The notes: generated by a model not told the origin, from the sequence alone. Positions 46,518 through 57,650 are shown, counted from the first letter of the stretch. The stretch: DNA of 64,000 nt from Nemophila menziesii (GCA_029959085.1 JARWIR010000171.1:186001-250000), one strand, 5' to 3'. A program made the numbers and translations.

Positions 46518-49009
46518 AGACCCCCAACTCAAAGTTGTATCGTCCCGATACAATAAAGATAAAAACAAAGGGAAGTCTCTAAATACACACCTAGGTCAAT
46601 TAAGCACAGAAGACAGAAGATAGAAGAATATGGAGAATAAACTTAAAGCAACTACTCAGAAAATTTCATGTAATAATATTTAAAAACTACATACCTGTAC
46701 ACTTCTCATATTCATAGTCAACACGGTTTGAATTCAAGATCAGATTAGTTTCACAATGTAAGAAGGAGAGGGACTTTACTCAGTTCACCAAGGAAGCTAT
46801 AGATTGTTCATCGAACTTCACTAGTGTCTAAAGATCCATTTAACTACTCTCTATTGGCTCAATTACTTCTCAATTACATAGCAAAGAATCAAAAGGTCTT
46901 TAAGGTTGTAATTTAGGCTTAGGGACGGTATGATAAGTATATTTGGATAATTTAGAGTGAGCTTTTGGCTCTCTCCTCACTAGCCATCAACGAATCGCCC
47001 TAGAGCTTGAGTTACTCTCATAAAACGTTTCTCACTCAACCCAATGATTTCTTTGATGCACAATTTAGCATCCCCAATAACCCAATAAAAGCATAAGATG
47101 TCACATAAAAATTCCACTTTGCCGGTCCAAATATATATATTTTCTTTTCAAATCAATTTCTTTTTTATAGCTATGATTCTCTTTTTATGTTGAGATATCA
47201 CACTAATTTTCTCATATATATATTTTTATGCCCTTATTGGCAAATTTAGCTCGTAGCTTCTTTTTCATTCACTATTACCCCGGCAAAGGGTTACAAAAAA
47301 AATCTGTGAATCATCATCAATATAAAGAACATAGCACAATTAATAAGCTCAAAAATCCCATCCCAATAATATTTCCCGTAATGGTGGACCCACCACCCCA
47401 AACTCAAGCTCTAAAACAACTGTCTATGCATCGCGATTCGAGTGCGGGTCATATGGAAAAGTCCTATAATCTAAAGGGGTGTGGCTTATAATGTGGCTAA
47501 ATAAAAAGGCTTTAGAAAGGCTAGAAGGGGCTGAGAAGGATATAGAATATTAAATCACATAACAGGGTGAGAAGGTATAAAAAGGCTTCAAAGGCTTCAA
47601 ACATGAAAGAACCGCCTTAATCACTTTCTACACTATGCAATTTCGTTATTTTCTTACCTTTAGCACTTTCATCAAATGGTTATGTCACTAGCTTGGATCT
47701 CACGGCCTACACACTTCTCAAGGTTCCCTGAGATCGAACATACTTTCTATCGCATTGCTCACTAATCATTTCTTTACTATCAACGTGTGTTTTCCTGCAA
47801 ATACTTAAAGCATACAAAATAAAATAGCTCTTAAACATACTACTTTCTATCATTAACTTACTGAGCTTATGCTTTCAAGCTATTAAACACACTCTACATA
47901 CATCTAAACCTTCAAAAAATTTAATTTTTCCTAAAAACAAAAAAATGGAGATGAGAGACAACGAATCCCCACACCCCCAACTCAAAAATGAGCCGTGTCC
48001 CCACGACTCGGAAAGACTCAAAAATAAAATAAAAGAAAATTAAAATTTTACAGATATTGCACATAAAGAAAAGGTAAGGAAGAAAGAAAACATACTCTTC
48101 GAGGCTATTTACCTCGCCTGATCAATACCCAGAATAGGGTGCAGTGCTTTCATGTATGTAAATTTCTATGTATCACCAATTTCGCATTCCCTTACATCTT
48201 CTTATATCCCAATCAATCACACTCTAGAAATCTCTTGTTTATCTTCTTCCAACTTTGCTCTTTGCATAATCTCTCATGTGACAGTTGTTCATTCAGGAAT
48301 ATGTTTTGAATACAACTACTAGCGTCCCAGAAGCTTTTGTTCATCTTGGGTTAAAGGACTATCGATTGTAGAGGTTGTGGTGTCTTCCTTATGAAAGTTT
48401 TAACCTTTTTGTTCTTTGAATTCACCACCGCTAGCTTTCCTCTATTCTCTTGATCCGATTTACCTTGTAATTTATTCCCAAACTAGTACCCATCTCAATT
48501 GAAATCTTCTAGAACTTACCCAATACCTTGCTTTGATTCTTCATATCCCATAACACTTGATAATTTCTTTATTCTCTTCATCATCTCTTTTGACCCCCAA
48601 CTCAAAGCTTTAAACACTCTTGAAATTTGTAACATGATCATAGGTGGAACAAGCTTTATTTTGGTTAGGAAAGGTGTTAGGATGACAATTCTCCATATGG
48701 GTATGATTGAATCAAGATTTGATGATATGGGCTTAATGAATTTTGGAAAAAGATTTTGAAATTCATGGCTTTGATTCTTGGTTTCTAGGTGTTTTGATAT
48801 GATTTGGGTGCTTGAATCTTCTTTGTAATGATGTAGGGAAGGATTTGGATGAGAATTCATGGTGATTTGGTGGTGTTTTGATGTTAGGTGAAGGCTTGTT
48901 GAAGCTTTAATGGAGTTGGGAGAGTTCTGGAGAGAAGAAAGAGGTTTAAGGTTTGATAAATTCGGAATAATAAGCATTAGATCTCCTTATAAGCTTGAAA
49001 CCCTTTCTT
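46518..49009 (-). other. 3' non-coding tail of the third element
   Basis: No supported gene; reading frames here lack any domain. Polypurine-like motifs at 46520, 47395, 47973 and 48593. Hairpins at 46535-46553, about 46955-46982, and 47990-48009. Long-range pair 47117-47125 with 47280-47288. The second Athila ORF is absent. Confidence 0.7.
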
Positions 49010-49400
49010 TTCTCTCTCTGGCGGCTCGTGCGGACTACCCTACGGACCAGGGGGTGTACTGCGGGGTACACCGCGGCATCTGATGGGTGAAATTTTTTTG
49101 CTCACTGGATTGGACCCGTGGTAGGACCCCGTGGCACGCGTTTTTGAGCTGTGGACCATGGTCCGGTGTACCGCGGGGGTGCTCCGCGCCTCCTACGTCA
49201 AAAAACCCGTGGTAGGACCCCGTGGCACGTGTTTGTGCGGTGCATGGCGCGGTATAGGGTCCGGTATACCGGACCCATCAGCTATATTTTTTTTTTCGTT
49301 TCTGGATAAAACACGTGGCTCTACCCCGTGGCACGGGTTTCTCCTCTGCGGTGCACCGCGGCTGAGGTCCGGTGTACCGCACTTGGCAAAACCCTCCCCA
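49010..49400. repeat. GC-rich degenerate repeat block of the third element
   Basis: Variants of ACCCCGTGGCACG-GTTT and GGTGTACCGCG, shared with the block of the outer element at 18140-18560. Position equivalent: between the pol end and the structured tail. Confidence 0.75.
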
Positions 49401-49702
49401 ACAGCTAGATCTCGAAAAGTTATGCAGTTTAGGCTCAAAGATCACCCGATTCCGACATCCGAGCGCAAAGATATGACTTTCCGAAGTTTCTTTGTTCGAA
49501 AAAAATTTTGCTCGCTTCCCTAACTCGATTTCTCCAATACCTAATCATCAAAAACACTAATACCTTTCTCAAATATGCAATATCAACTAAAAACAACTAA
49601 ACTAAACTAAAACTAAAACATAAAAACGTAAGAATTACTATGGGATGCCTCCCAAAGGGCACTTTTGTTTAACGTCTTTCAAAGTTAGACGAGTTACCTC
49701 GG

Positions 49703-51921
49703 TTATTTCTTTTTATAGCCTCCCCAGCAGTGAGTGAGATGATTAACACTTACCAAATCGAGCTTGCAACCTTTGATAGCCTTGATTTCGACCACTCCTT
49801 CTGAGATAATTTGCGTGATAACATAAGGTCCCTTCCAAGAACTGCTCTGTTTGGGGTTAGGAGGTTTCCATGCCACCTCGTCTCCTACCCCAACCTCAAT
49901 CTTTTTCTATGTGGTTTCTTGGAGACTTTCAGGTTCTGGCTTCTTGGTTACTGCTCTGATTGGATATAGTTCCTTTGACTTCTTTTTCCTCTTCTTTCCC
50001 GAAACATAGAATGTTTCAGCGTTATCTTTAATACTAAGAGTCACGGTTCCTTCATTCACATTCACTATAGTATCGCTGGTGGCTAGGAATGGACGCCCAA
50101 GAATGAATGGGACGTTCTTATCTGCTTTGTAGTCAAGAATAATAAAGTCCGTTGGAATAACAAGATTACCTACTTGAACGAATACATCCTCTATTACTCC
50201 CCACGGCTTAACAGTAGATTGATCCGCAAGTTGTAAGATTACGGATGTCGGTTTCGCTTCACTAATATCAATCTTCTTGAATACACTTTTGGGCATGATA
50301 TTCACACTTGCCCCTAAATCACACATGGCTTTTCCATGAAATATACCACCTATTTTGATTGGGAGATTGAAACTTCCCGGATCTTTACGCTTCGGTGGTA
50401 ATCTTCGTTGAACTCGTGCTGATACCCCTTCGTTGATTGCTACAGACTTGGCTCTTGTGAATCTTTTCTTATTAGAGAGTGCCTCCAGAAAGAATCGATC
50501 ATAGTTTCTCCTTCCTTCCATAGCTTCGAGTAAAGGGACGTTAATTTTTACTTGTTTTAACGCCTCTATACACTTCTGATGTTGCTCCGTGGGATAGTGG
50601 CAATGTATGGGTGTTTTTCTTGCTCTACTTCTCTCTTCAATTCTTAGTTCATCAACCACTCTAGGCTTCTTAATCTTATCATGTTCAACTTCTTCAACAC
50701 AATCTTCAACAATTATCTCATCTAAGTTCATCCGACTTACGTTTGACTTGTTTGCTTTGGTGATTATCTCACCGTTTATCTTTTGAGCTTGAAGACTAAT
50801 AGTCTTAAACTTATCGTCTACGTATTGGATCTTCTTCATGTTAGTAGTTGTATCTTGGGTCAATTATAGGAGTTGACTTTGCATCTGTTCTATGATTGTA
50901 GTGAGCTGCATCACATTCTTCTCTAAAAGTTGATTATGTTGTTTAAGATCTTGGTTCTGTTGTTGCAGGCTTTGCACTACTGATGCATCGATTTTTGATT
51001 CAAGTCTGCTCATATTTTCCTTCGAGAAGTTGATGAATTGACTAATAGTCTCTTTTAACTCAGTAATCTCTTCTTGAGGACGTGATTGAGCTTGACTTAC
51101 ATTATGCACAGTATAGCTCGGTGGTTGATTAACTTGATTTTCATAGGCTTGCTCTTGTAGGTATAACTGTTGAGGTGGATTTGGGATGCTTTCCTTAACA
51201 GTTATAGCGAGTTGTTGTATTTGATCTTGCAAGCTTGAAATCCTCGCTTCTTCTTCTGCGTTAGTGGTAGGAGTTTTTCCTTGTGGCCAACTCATGTTGT
51301 TCTCAATGATTGTTTCCATACCACTTTTTGCTTCTTTTGGATCCATAGAGACAAAATTACCACGACCCATATTATCTGCTCTTAGCCTTGACTCTCTATT
51401 GAGTCCATTATAGAACATGGATAATTGTAATTGTGGCGTGTATCCATGTAGTGGACATCTTGCCAACATCTTTTGAAATCTCGTCCATGCTTCACCAACA
51501 CTCTCTCCGGCTTCTTGTAAGAAATTTGTAGGCTCCAAGAGTTCCTTCACTCGCATACTTGTAGGATAAAATTTATCAAGGAATCTTTCTTGAAGCTTGT
51601 CCCAATCAGTTATTAGCTCGGGAGGTTGATCATCGAACCAATCGCTTGCTTTCCCGGTCAAGAAAAATTGAAACATTAAATAATACATCTGTTCTTGCGT
51701 AACACCTTCATTAATGTAGGCATCACAAAATTGCATGAATTTTGAACAGATCTGACCGGATCTTGATTTGTATCACCATTAAATTTCCCATAGCTTGCGA
51801 ATTGATTAATTAAATCAGGATCAGGCTTGAATCTAACGGCTTGGATAGTTGGGACGCGAATCCCAATGCGTTGAACTCGAAATTTACTAGGTAAACCTAG
51901 CTCTAACCGTTGATTATCCAT
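49703..51921 (-). pseudogene. Gag-protease-integrase-tail polyprotein of the third element, broken
   Basis: It starts at 51921, where the first ~60 codons match Athila gag (DPDLINQFASYGKF). A frame shift near 51740 leads to 51736-50864, the gag core (WFDDQ, YPTSMRVKELLEPTNF, GESVGEAWTRFQ) and a glutamine-rich helical tail. TAA at 50864-50866 is in frame. Next comes the protease region ([27 protein letters not shown]). TAG at 49907-49909 is also in frame and is followed by GDEVAWKPPNPKQSSSWKGP...HCWGGYKKK, which aligns with the end of integrase. So: one frameshift, two stops and a deletion of everything from RT to the integrase core. Confidence 0.85.
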
Positions 51922-52025
51922 CTAAAATCCTGAGAAAGACTAAAACAAAAAGAAAGCGTAAAACTGAAAACAAATAAAAACTTCTACACTAAATAAACAC
52001 AAAATAGATTTAACTTAAAGATAAA

Positions 52026-52043
52026 TCCCCGGCAGCGGCGCCA
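52026..52043 (-). other. Primer-binding site (tRNA-Asp) of the third element
   Basis: TGGCGCCGCTGCCGGGGA on minus, six nt from the LTR. Confidence 0.9.
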
Positions 52044-52049
52044 AAAACT

Positions 52050-53567
52050 TGGTGGGGGCAAAGGTGTGATAAAATAATAGATAAACAAAGATAATAATAA
52101 AGAGTCACACACCCTTGAGAACCACGGAACTCACTGCAAGTACCACAGATCGTGTGCAAGTTTTAATGATAAGTCAAGTTCGTTCGCAGGGATTGTATCC
52201 GTTAGATCTACTTATATTTAACAAGCGTAGATGAATTTAGATGTTTTAAATAAAAATATAAAAAGATGAAATAACAATCTACGCAATTAAATAATTGAAA
52301 CAAATAATGAAAACAAATAAATAAATATGAATGTAAGTCAAATAGATTAGGATTACTAATATAAGTCTATTACTAAATCGTTATTCTAACCTGTCACAGA
52401 TTAAGCATTATATATTAACCAGGATTCTAAATTCTACCTAGCCTTCTCTAGGCCTAGGAGCAACCTCTCCACTACTAGGGATTCCTAAGTAATGATTGGT
52501 GATTAAATCAAACCTTAATGGCTATCTAGTTAGGCAAGGGATCAAAACTAGACGATTATGTGGTGTTATCAATAACTAAGAATAATCCTAAGATTGGCCA
52601 AATCTAAGGTGTAACAATAAGTCAAAACACATAATAACAATATACGTCAAGCTCAATCAATTAAAATAACAAATAGTATTTATGAATTAAAGACCAAATA
52701 ATAACCCAACAGTTAAAACTAAAACTTACAGAATAAAAGCTTAGAAATATGGTTGAGAATAGATCTATAGCTAATTACTCTAGATATAGAGAAGGTGAGA
52801 TGTAGAAGAGGAGTTTGTCAGTCTCCAATCTTCTTCTTCTTGTCTTCTTCTACAGGTCAGCTTGCTTCTTGGATGAATAGCTTGATTCTAAGGAGGAATA
52901 TTAATTTAAAGGACTAAGCTATTGTTTATAATTTAAGCTAATGTTTAGAACTGAGCAAGGACATGTTTACAATGATAAGAGGGTGTATTTATAGGTATCT
53001 TGGAAGCCCTAATTCGTTTTCTTGAAGGAGAAGTAAGTAGTGGACTCCAAGCCCAACTCAAATTCGTAACCCTAAAAACATGAAATCAGGTCCGATCTTC
53101 TTTTGGCTCTAACAGCTTCGATCTTCATCCGTTTGACGCGTATGAATATACCAAATTGATCGTCTCGAAAAGCTCTTCAACTTTTCTCTTGACCGTTTCT
53201 CCAAATTCCACACCGTTTTTGAGATATAAGCTGATTTGTGGTCGTAGGTGCAGAAATTCAGGATTAAGGCAGCTTTTCCTTTTCCATATTTTTAGCTTTT
53301 GTTTCCTTATCTCCAATTACCATGCTTATCTCTTTCCATAAGTTGTTGTATTTGACTTGGAATCTAATTAATCTCCATAATTATCTTTAAAGCTTCACAC
53401 TAAATAAATAATTAAACCCAATATGCTCTAAAAATATTATTTTACTAAATCAAGACTCAAAATAGGAAAGTGTAGCATTTCTCAAGAAAATCGACTATAA
53501 TGACTTCTAAATCACTAAAAATGATGTCTCATCCTAATATAAATCTATCACAAATGAGGAGACATCA
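52050..53567 (-). repeat. 5' LTR of the third element
   Basis: 1518 bp; ends GACATCA before TTCAT. Same TGATGTC...CCCACCA sense ends as the other Athila-like LTRs here. Confidence 0.94.
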
Positions 53568-54654
53568 TTCATCAAGCGTGCTTTTAATCTTGTTATCACT
53601 GGACCAAGTTTTGAACCTCGCCATAGCTTCTGACACTGACAACGGTTCATCGGTCGGGGGGTGGCATTCCTCAACCAAGTGACCTAATCTTCCACATCCA
53701 TAACAAAAAATTCCCAAATTTTCGTATTTGAAAGTGACCCATCCGACCCCGTCTTCTTGACGTAAATACACTCCTGCTGGAATAGGTTCTACAACAGATA
53801 ATTTCACCCTAAATCGAAGAATACTAACAAAAGCAGAATCATTCATTGGGAAATCTATCTCTTCTAGTTCGTCAAAACTTTTAGCAAGATTCCTAATAGT
53901 GTTAATAGTATTTTGGATTTGTGCAAGACCAGTTACATGTACCCATAGTGAAGTGTAGTTTGACTTAAGATATGTACCGTTACAAGGATCGTGACCCTTG
54001 TTTATCCCAGCATGGAATCCCAGAATATTACCGGGTCGGAGACCCCAGAGCCGGTCACGCTCACTCTTTATATCTAGTTCTATCCTGAAATAATTTTCGT
54101 TGACTTCGAACACAGAGAGAGCTCCTCTTACATCCCAGTTGTTTATCACCCATGCATGGAAGGTCTCTAACTCAATCTTCTCTTTTGACAAAACACGAAC
54201 CATCAATTCTTTACCACGGCCGCGATGCTCCACGCTTCGAACCACGAAATCCAGTTCTAGTACCTTGATCTCTGACTCTTCGAATGGTAGTATTCTTGTG
54301 AGAGGCAAGGAGTGTCTTGAATATGAAGCCATATTGTGAAGATTAATCTATTGATAATGGAAAAACTCTATTAGTATTCTGTTAATGGATAATACAGTAA
54401 AAAAGGGAAGAAATCTTACCAGTGTAAATGAGTGGATGTTGAAGATGTTGAAACGTGAGATGAGAATGTGTAGGGACTGAGTTGATGGTGAGGCACGTTT
54501 CGTTAATACACATTTACACGTAACGGTCCCACGATGACTCAACTAAGGGAGTTGAAGAGATTAGTTATTAAACCTTCTCCAATACGCTTCGTTAATAGCG
54601 TGCATGGTTGGACGTTTTTTTTTTAATTGTAATATTTTTTTTATTTAAGACAAG

Positions 54655-55925
54655 GAGACACTAGGTAGAGGGTAGTTGACTTTTGGTCAAACCAAGGTGT
54701 TAACCAACCAAAATTAGGTGTTTGATAGTAAAATGTTCAAGATTGATCATATTGAGGCACTAGGTAGAGGGTAGTTGACTTTTGGTCAAACCAAGGTGTT
54801 AACCACCCAAAGTTAGGTGTTTGGTAGTAAAATGTTCAAGATTGATCATATTAAGGCACTAAGTAAAGGGTAGTTGACTTTTGGTCAAACCAAGGTGTTA
54901 ACCACCCAAAGTTAGGTGTTTGGTAGTAAAATGTTCAAGATTGATCATAGTGAGACACTAGGTAAAGGGTAGTTGACTTTTGGTCAAACCAAGGTGTTAA
55001 CCAACCAAAATTAGGTGTTTGATAGTAAAATGTTCAAGATTGATCATATTGAGGCACTAGGTAGAGGGTAGTTGACTTTTGGTCAAACCAAGGTGTTAAC
55101 CACCCAAAGTTAGGTGTTTGGTAGTAAAATGTTCAAGATTGATCATAGTGAGACATTACGTAAAGGGTAGTTGACTTTTGGTCAAACCAAGGTGTTAACC
55201 ACCCAAAGTAAGGTGTTTGGTATATTATAGGTTCAAGATTGATCATATTGAGGCACTAGGTAAAGGGTAGTTGACTTTTGGTCAAACCAAGGTGTTAACC
55301 AACCAAAGTTAGGTGTTTGGTAGTAAAATGCTCAAGATTGATCATATTGAGGCACTATGTAAAGGGTAGTTGACATTTGGTCAAACCAAGGTGTTAACCA
55401 CCCAAAGTTAGGTGTTTGGTCGTAAAATGTTCAAGATTGATCATAGTGAGACACTAGGTAAAGGGTAGTTGACTTTTGGTCAAACCAAGGTGTTAACCAA
55501 CCAAAATTAGGTGTTTGATAGTAAAATGTTCAAGATTGATCATATTGAGGCACTAGGTAGAGGGTAGTTGACTTTTGGTCAAACCAAGGTGTTAACCACC
55601 CAAAGTTAGGTGTTTGGTAGTAAAATGTTCAAGATTGATCATAGTGAGACACTACGTAAAGGGTAGTTGACTTTTGGTCAAACCAAGGTGTTAACCACCC
55701 AAAGTAAGGTGTTTGGTATTTTATAGGTTCAAGATTGATCATATTGAGGCACTAGGTAAAGGGTAGTTGACTTTTGGTCAAACCAAGGTGTTAACCAACC
55801 AAAGTTAGGTGTTTGGTAGTAAAATGTTCAAGATTGATCATATTGAGGCACTAGGTAAAGGGTAGTTGACTTTTGGTCAAACCAAGGTGTTAACCACCCA
55901 AAGTTAGGTGTTTGGTATTTTATAG
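54655..55925 (-). repeat. Tandem array 2: 13 monomers of ~99 bp with inverted W-boxes
   Basis: Plus-strand core GTTGACTTTTGGTCAAACC plus AAGGTGTTAACCA in every unit; only one unit (near 55380) has a changed core (GACATTTGG). It lies between the divergent starts of the two DUF4283 genes (54332 on - and 56392 on +). TTGACT and GGTCAA are W-box cores in inverted orientation. Confidence 0.96.
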
Positions 55926-56391
55926 GTTTTTTTTTTCTTTTTGGCCCACAAATCCATTTAGGGCGAACGTGTATGTTCCAACTTCCAAATGATGCTTCGA
56001 ATAGATACTATAGAAGGTTAACAACCTTCGTGGGGATTCTAATGCACCTTTGGTTACCCGACAAGCCAACACGTGTCTCACACCACCAGATAACATTACA
56101 ATTTACAAAATTACCGTCCTTTCCATTTCCCTATTCACTTCATTTGAGTTTCTATCTCGTTTCATTACTCAGAAAGCAACTGCTACCTTTATCCATTAAC
56201 AGAAGCAAAAATTTATCAAGGTTTACATCTACAATATTAACGGAATTTCTCGTTCGCCATCTCCACTGCTCGAATATTTTAACACAGGTAATAGTCTTCT
56301 GTTAATATACATTCAACATTCACAACTAATTGTTTATACATTAGCCATACATTAAACTTCTTGCGCTACTTCGTGTACAGGTCCGATAAAC

Positions 56392-57650
56392 ATGGCCACA
56401 TATAGTCGTCACAACTTGATTCTTACTCAAATGAGTCCGGCCGAAGAGGCGGAAATCGGGGTCATTAATCTTGATATAAGAGTTAGAAGCGTGTTTCACC
56501 AGGATAGGGGCAGGTTTTTAATGGTCCGTATTCTATCGGATCAACTAATTGAGTTGAAGGACTTTGAAGATTGGGTAAGAAACAAATGGCATGTTCTAGG
56601 ACATGTTGATTTTTCAGAAGTAAGCGAAAACTATTTCAAACTAGAAATTGATATCAGAGGTGAAAGGGACCGGTTATGGGGTCTACGGCCTGGGAATTTA
56701 TTTGGTTTCCACGTTGTAATCAGCAAGGGAGAAGATCCTTGCAATGGTACCTATTATAAATCAAACTTCACCTCAGCGTGGGTCCAGGTTACCGGACTAG
56801 CCAAGATACAAAATACTCTAATACTATTAAGCATCTTTCTAAATGCTTTCATGACCTTCAAGAAATAGATTTCCCAGAAAATGATTTTGCTGTTGTGACC
56901 ATTCTTTGATTTCGTGTGAGCTTTCCAATTGTAAAACCTGTACCTGCAGGAGCTTTTGTTAGACAAGAAGACGGGGTGGGGTGGGCCCCGTTTAAATACG
57001 AGAATTTAGGAGTTTTTTTGTTATGCATGCGGTAACATAGGGCACGCGACAATTGATTGCCCCCCACCACATCGTTTGGAAGCGATGTCAGAGGCGAGGA
57101 AGAGGTTTGTAACCTGGAGTAGGGATGATCAGTTACTAAGAACACTAGATCAACCACTCTATGGAATAAGAAAACACGTTGGAGATGAGTTTAGCACTCG
57201 TATTGAGTCCTTTCGGTGGGATAGACAGTATGTGCGTCAACCTACAACTGTACTAGAGGGGAGAGAACGCGAGATCAGGACAAAAAGGCGTAACGATATG
57301 GCTGGAGTGAGGATGGCTAGATTGGATACAGGTGAAATACCATTCAATATTGATAGTCTACAAATGATAGTGCAGATTCTGATTTAGCGAGCACAGCCAA
57401 AATTGTTGAATTTACACCAAGAACTCAAAAACGTAGAGAGGATTATCTGAAGTGGAAAGCTGAATAGGATCTTCAACAACGTGACCCTAATGCTTTTACT
57501 GTTGAAGGTAACCGTAGATTGTGTAGTATTGTGGATGCGGAGGCTAATATGGAGTTGAATCTGGACGCAGCAGCCGAAGTTAATAAGGAAGTTAATGACA
57601 AAGCGATGGAAGACGTTGATACGGAGAAGGTTGCTGATGAAGCGGTTTGA
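56392..57650 (+). pseudogene. Decayed DUF4283 / zinc-knuckle paralogue
   Basis: Starts MATYSRHNLILTQMSP, parallel to the minus-strand copy (MASYSRHSLPLTRILP), and keeps RDRLWGLRPGNLFGFH. Damage: frame shift near 56820; CGA to TGA at about 56908; an extra T in the T7 run near 57015, just before the knuckle (CYACGNIGHATIDC); a shift near 57365; TAG near 57464. The last frame ends at 57650. A leader intron (about 56287-56380) precedes the ATG, as in the paralogue. It lies head-to-head with that gene across array 2. Confidence 0.8.

Larger units (their letters stand above)
45000..53567 (-). mobile_element. Third Athila-like LTR element, internally deleted (gag-protease-integrase tail)
   Basis: LTRs of exactly 1518 bp (45000-46517 and 52050-53567) differ at roughly 23 sites by eye. 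Target duplication TTCAT (44995-44999 and 53568-53572). tRNA-Asp primer site at 52026-52043. On minus it encodes gag and protease, then jumps directly to the last ~65 residues of integrase; RT, RNase H and the integrase core are missing. The 3' tail keeps the polypurine tract and hairpins of the autonomous element. It interrupts the DUF4283 gene. Confidence 0.95.
44383..54332 (-). pseudogene. DUF4283 / zinc-knuckle gene, open 458-codon frame split by an LTR element
   Basis: N-terminal part 54332-53568 (255 codons) and C-terminal part 44994-44383 (203 codons plus stop) join exactly once the element at 45000-53567 and one copy of TTCAT are removed. Residues ~25-180 form a DUF4283-like domain (ERDRLWGLRPGNILGFH). 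A CCHC knuckle (CYGCGRLGHLVEEC) spans 210-223. The second part is basic, ending in an acidic tail. It is paralogous to 56392-57650. Such DUF4283-CCHC proteins resemble the front of plant LINE polyproteins, but no RT follows here, so it is either a captured LINE ORF1-like domain or a domesticated gene. Apart from the insertion it shows no lesion. Confidence 0.85.

Noticed and set aside
42600..55960. Arrays as terminal inverted repeats of one transposon
   Set aside because: No matching termini or target duplication seen outside the arrays, and monomer order differs; kept only as an open question.
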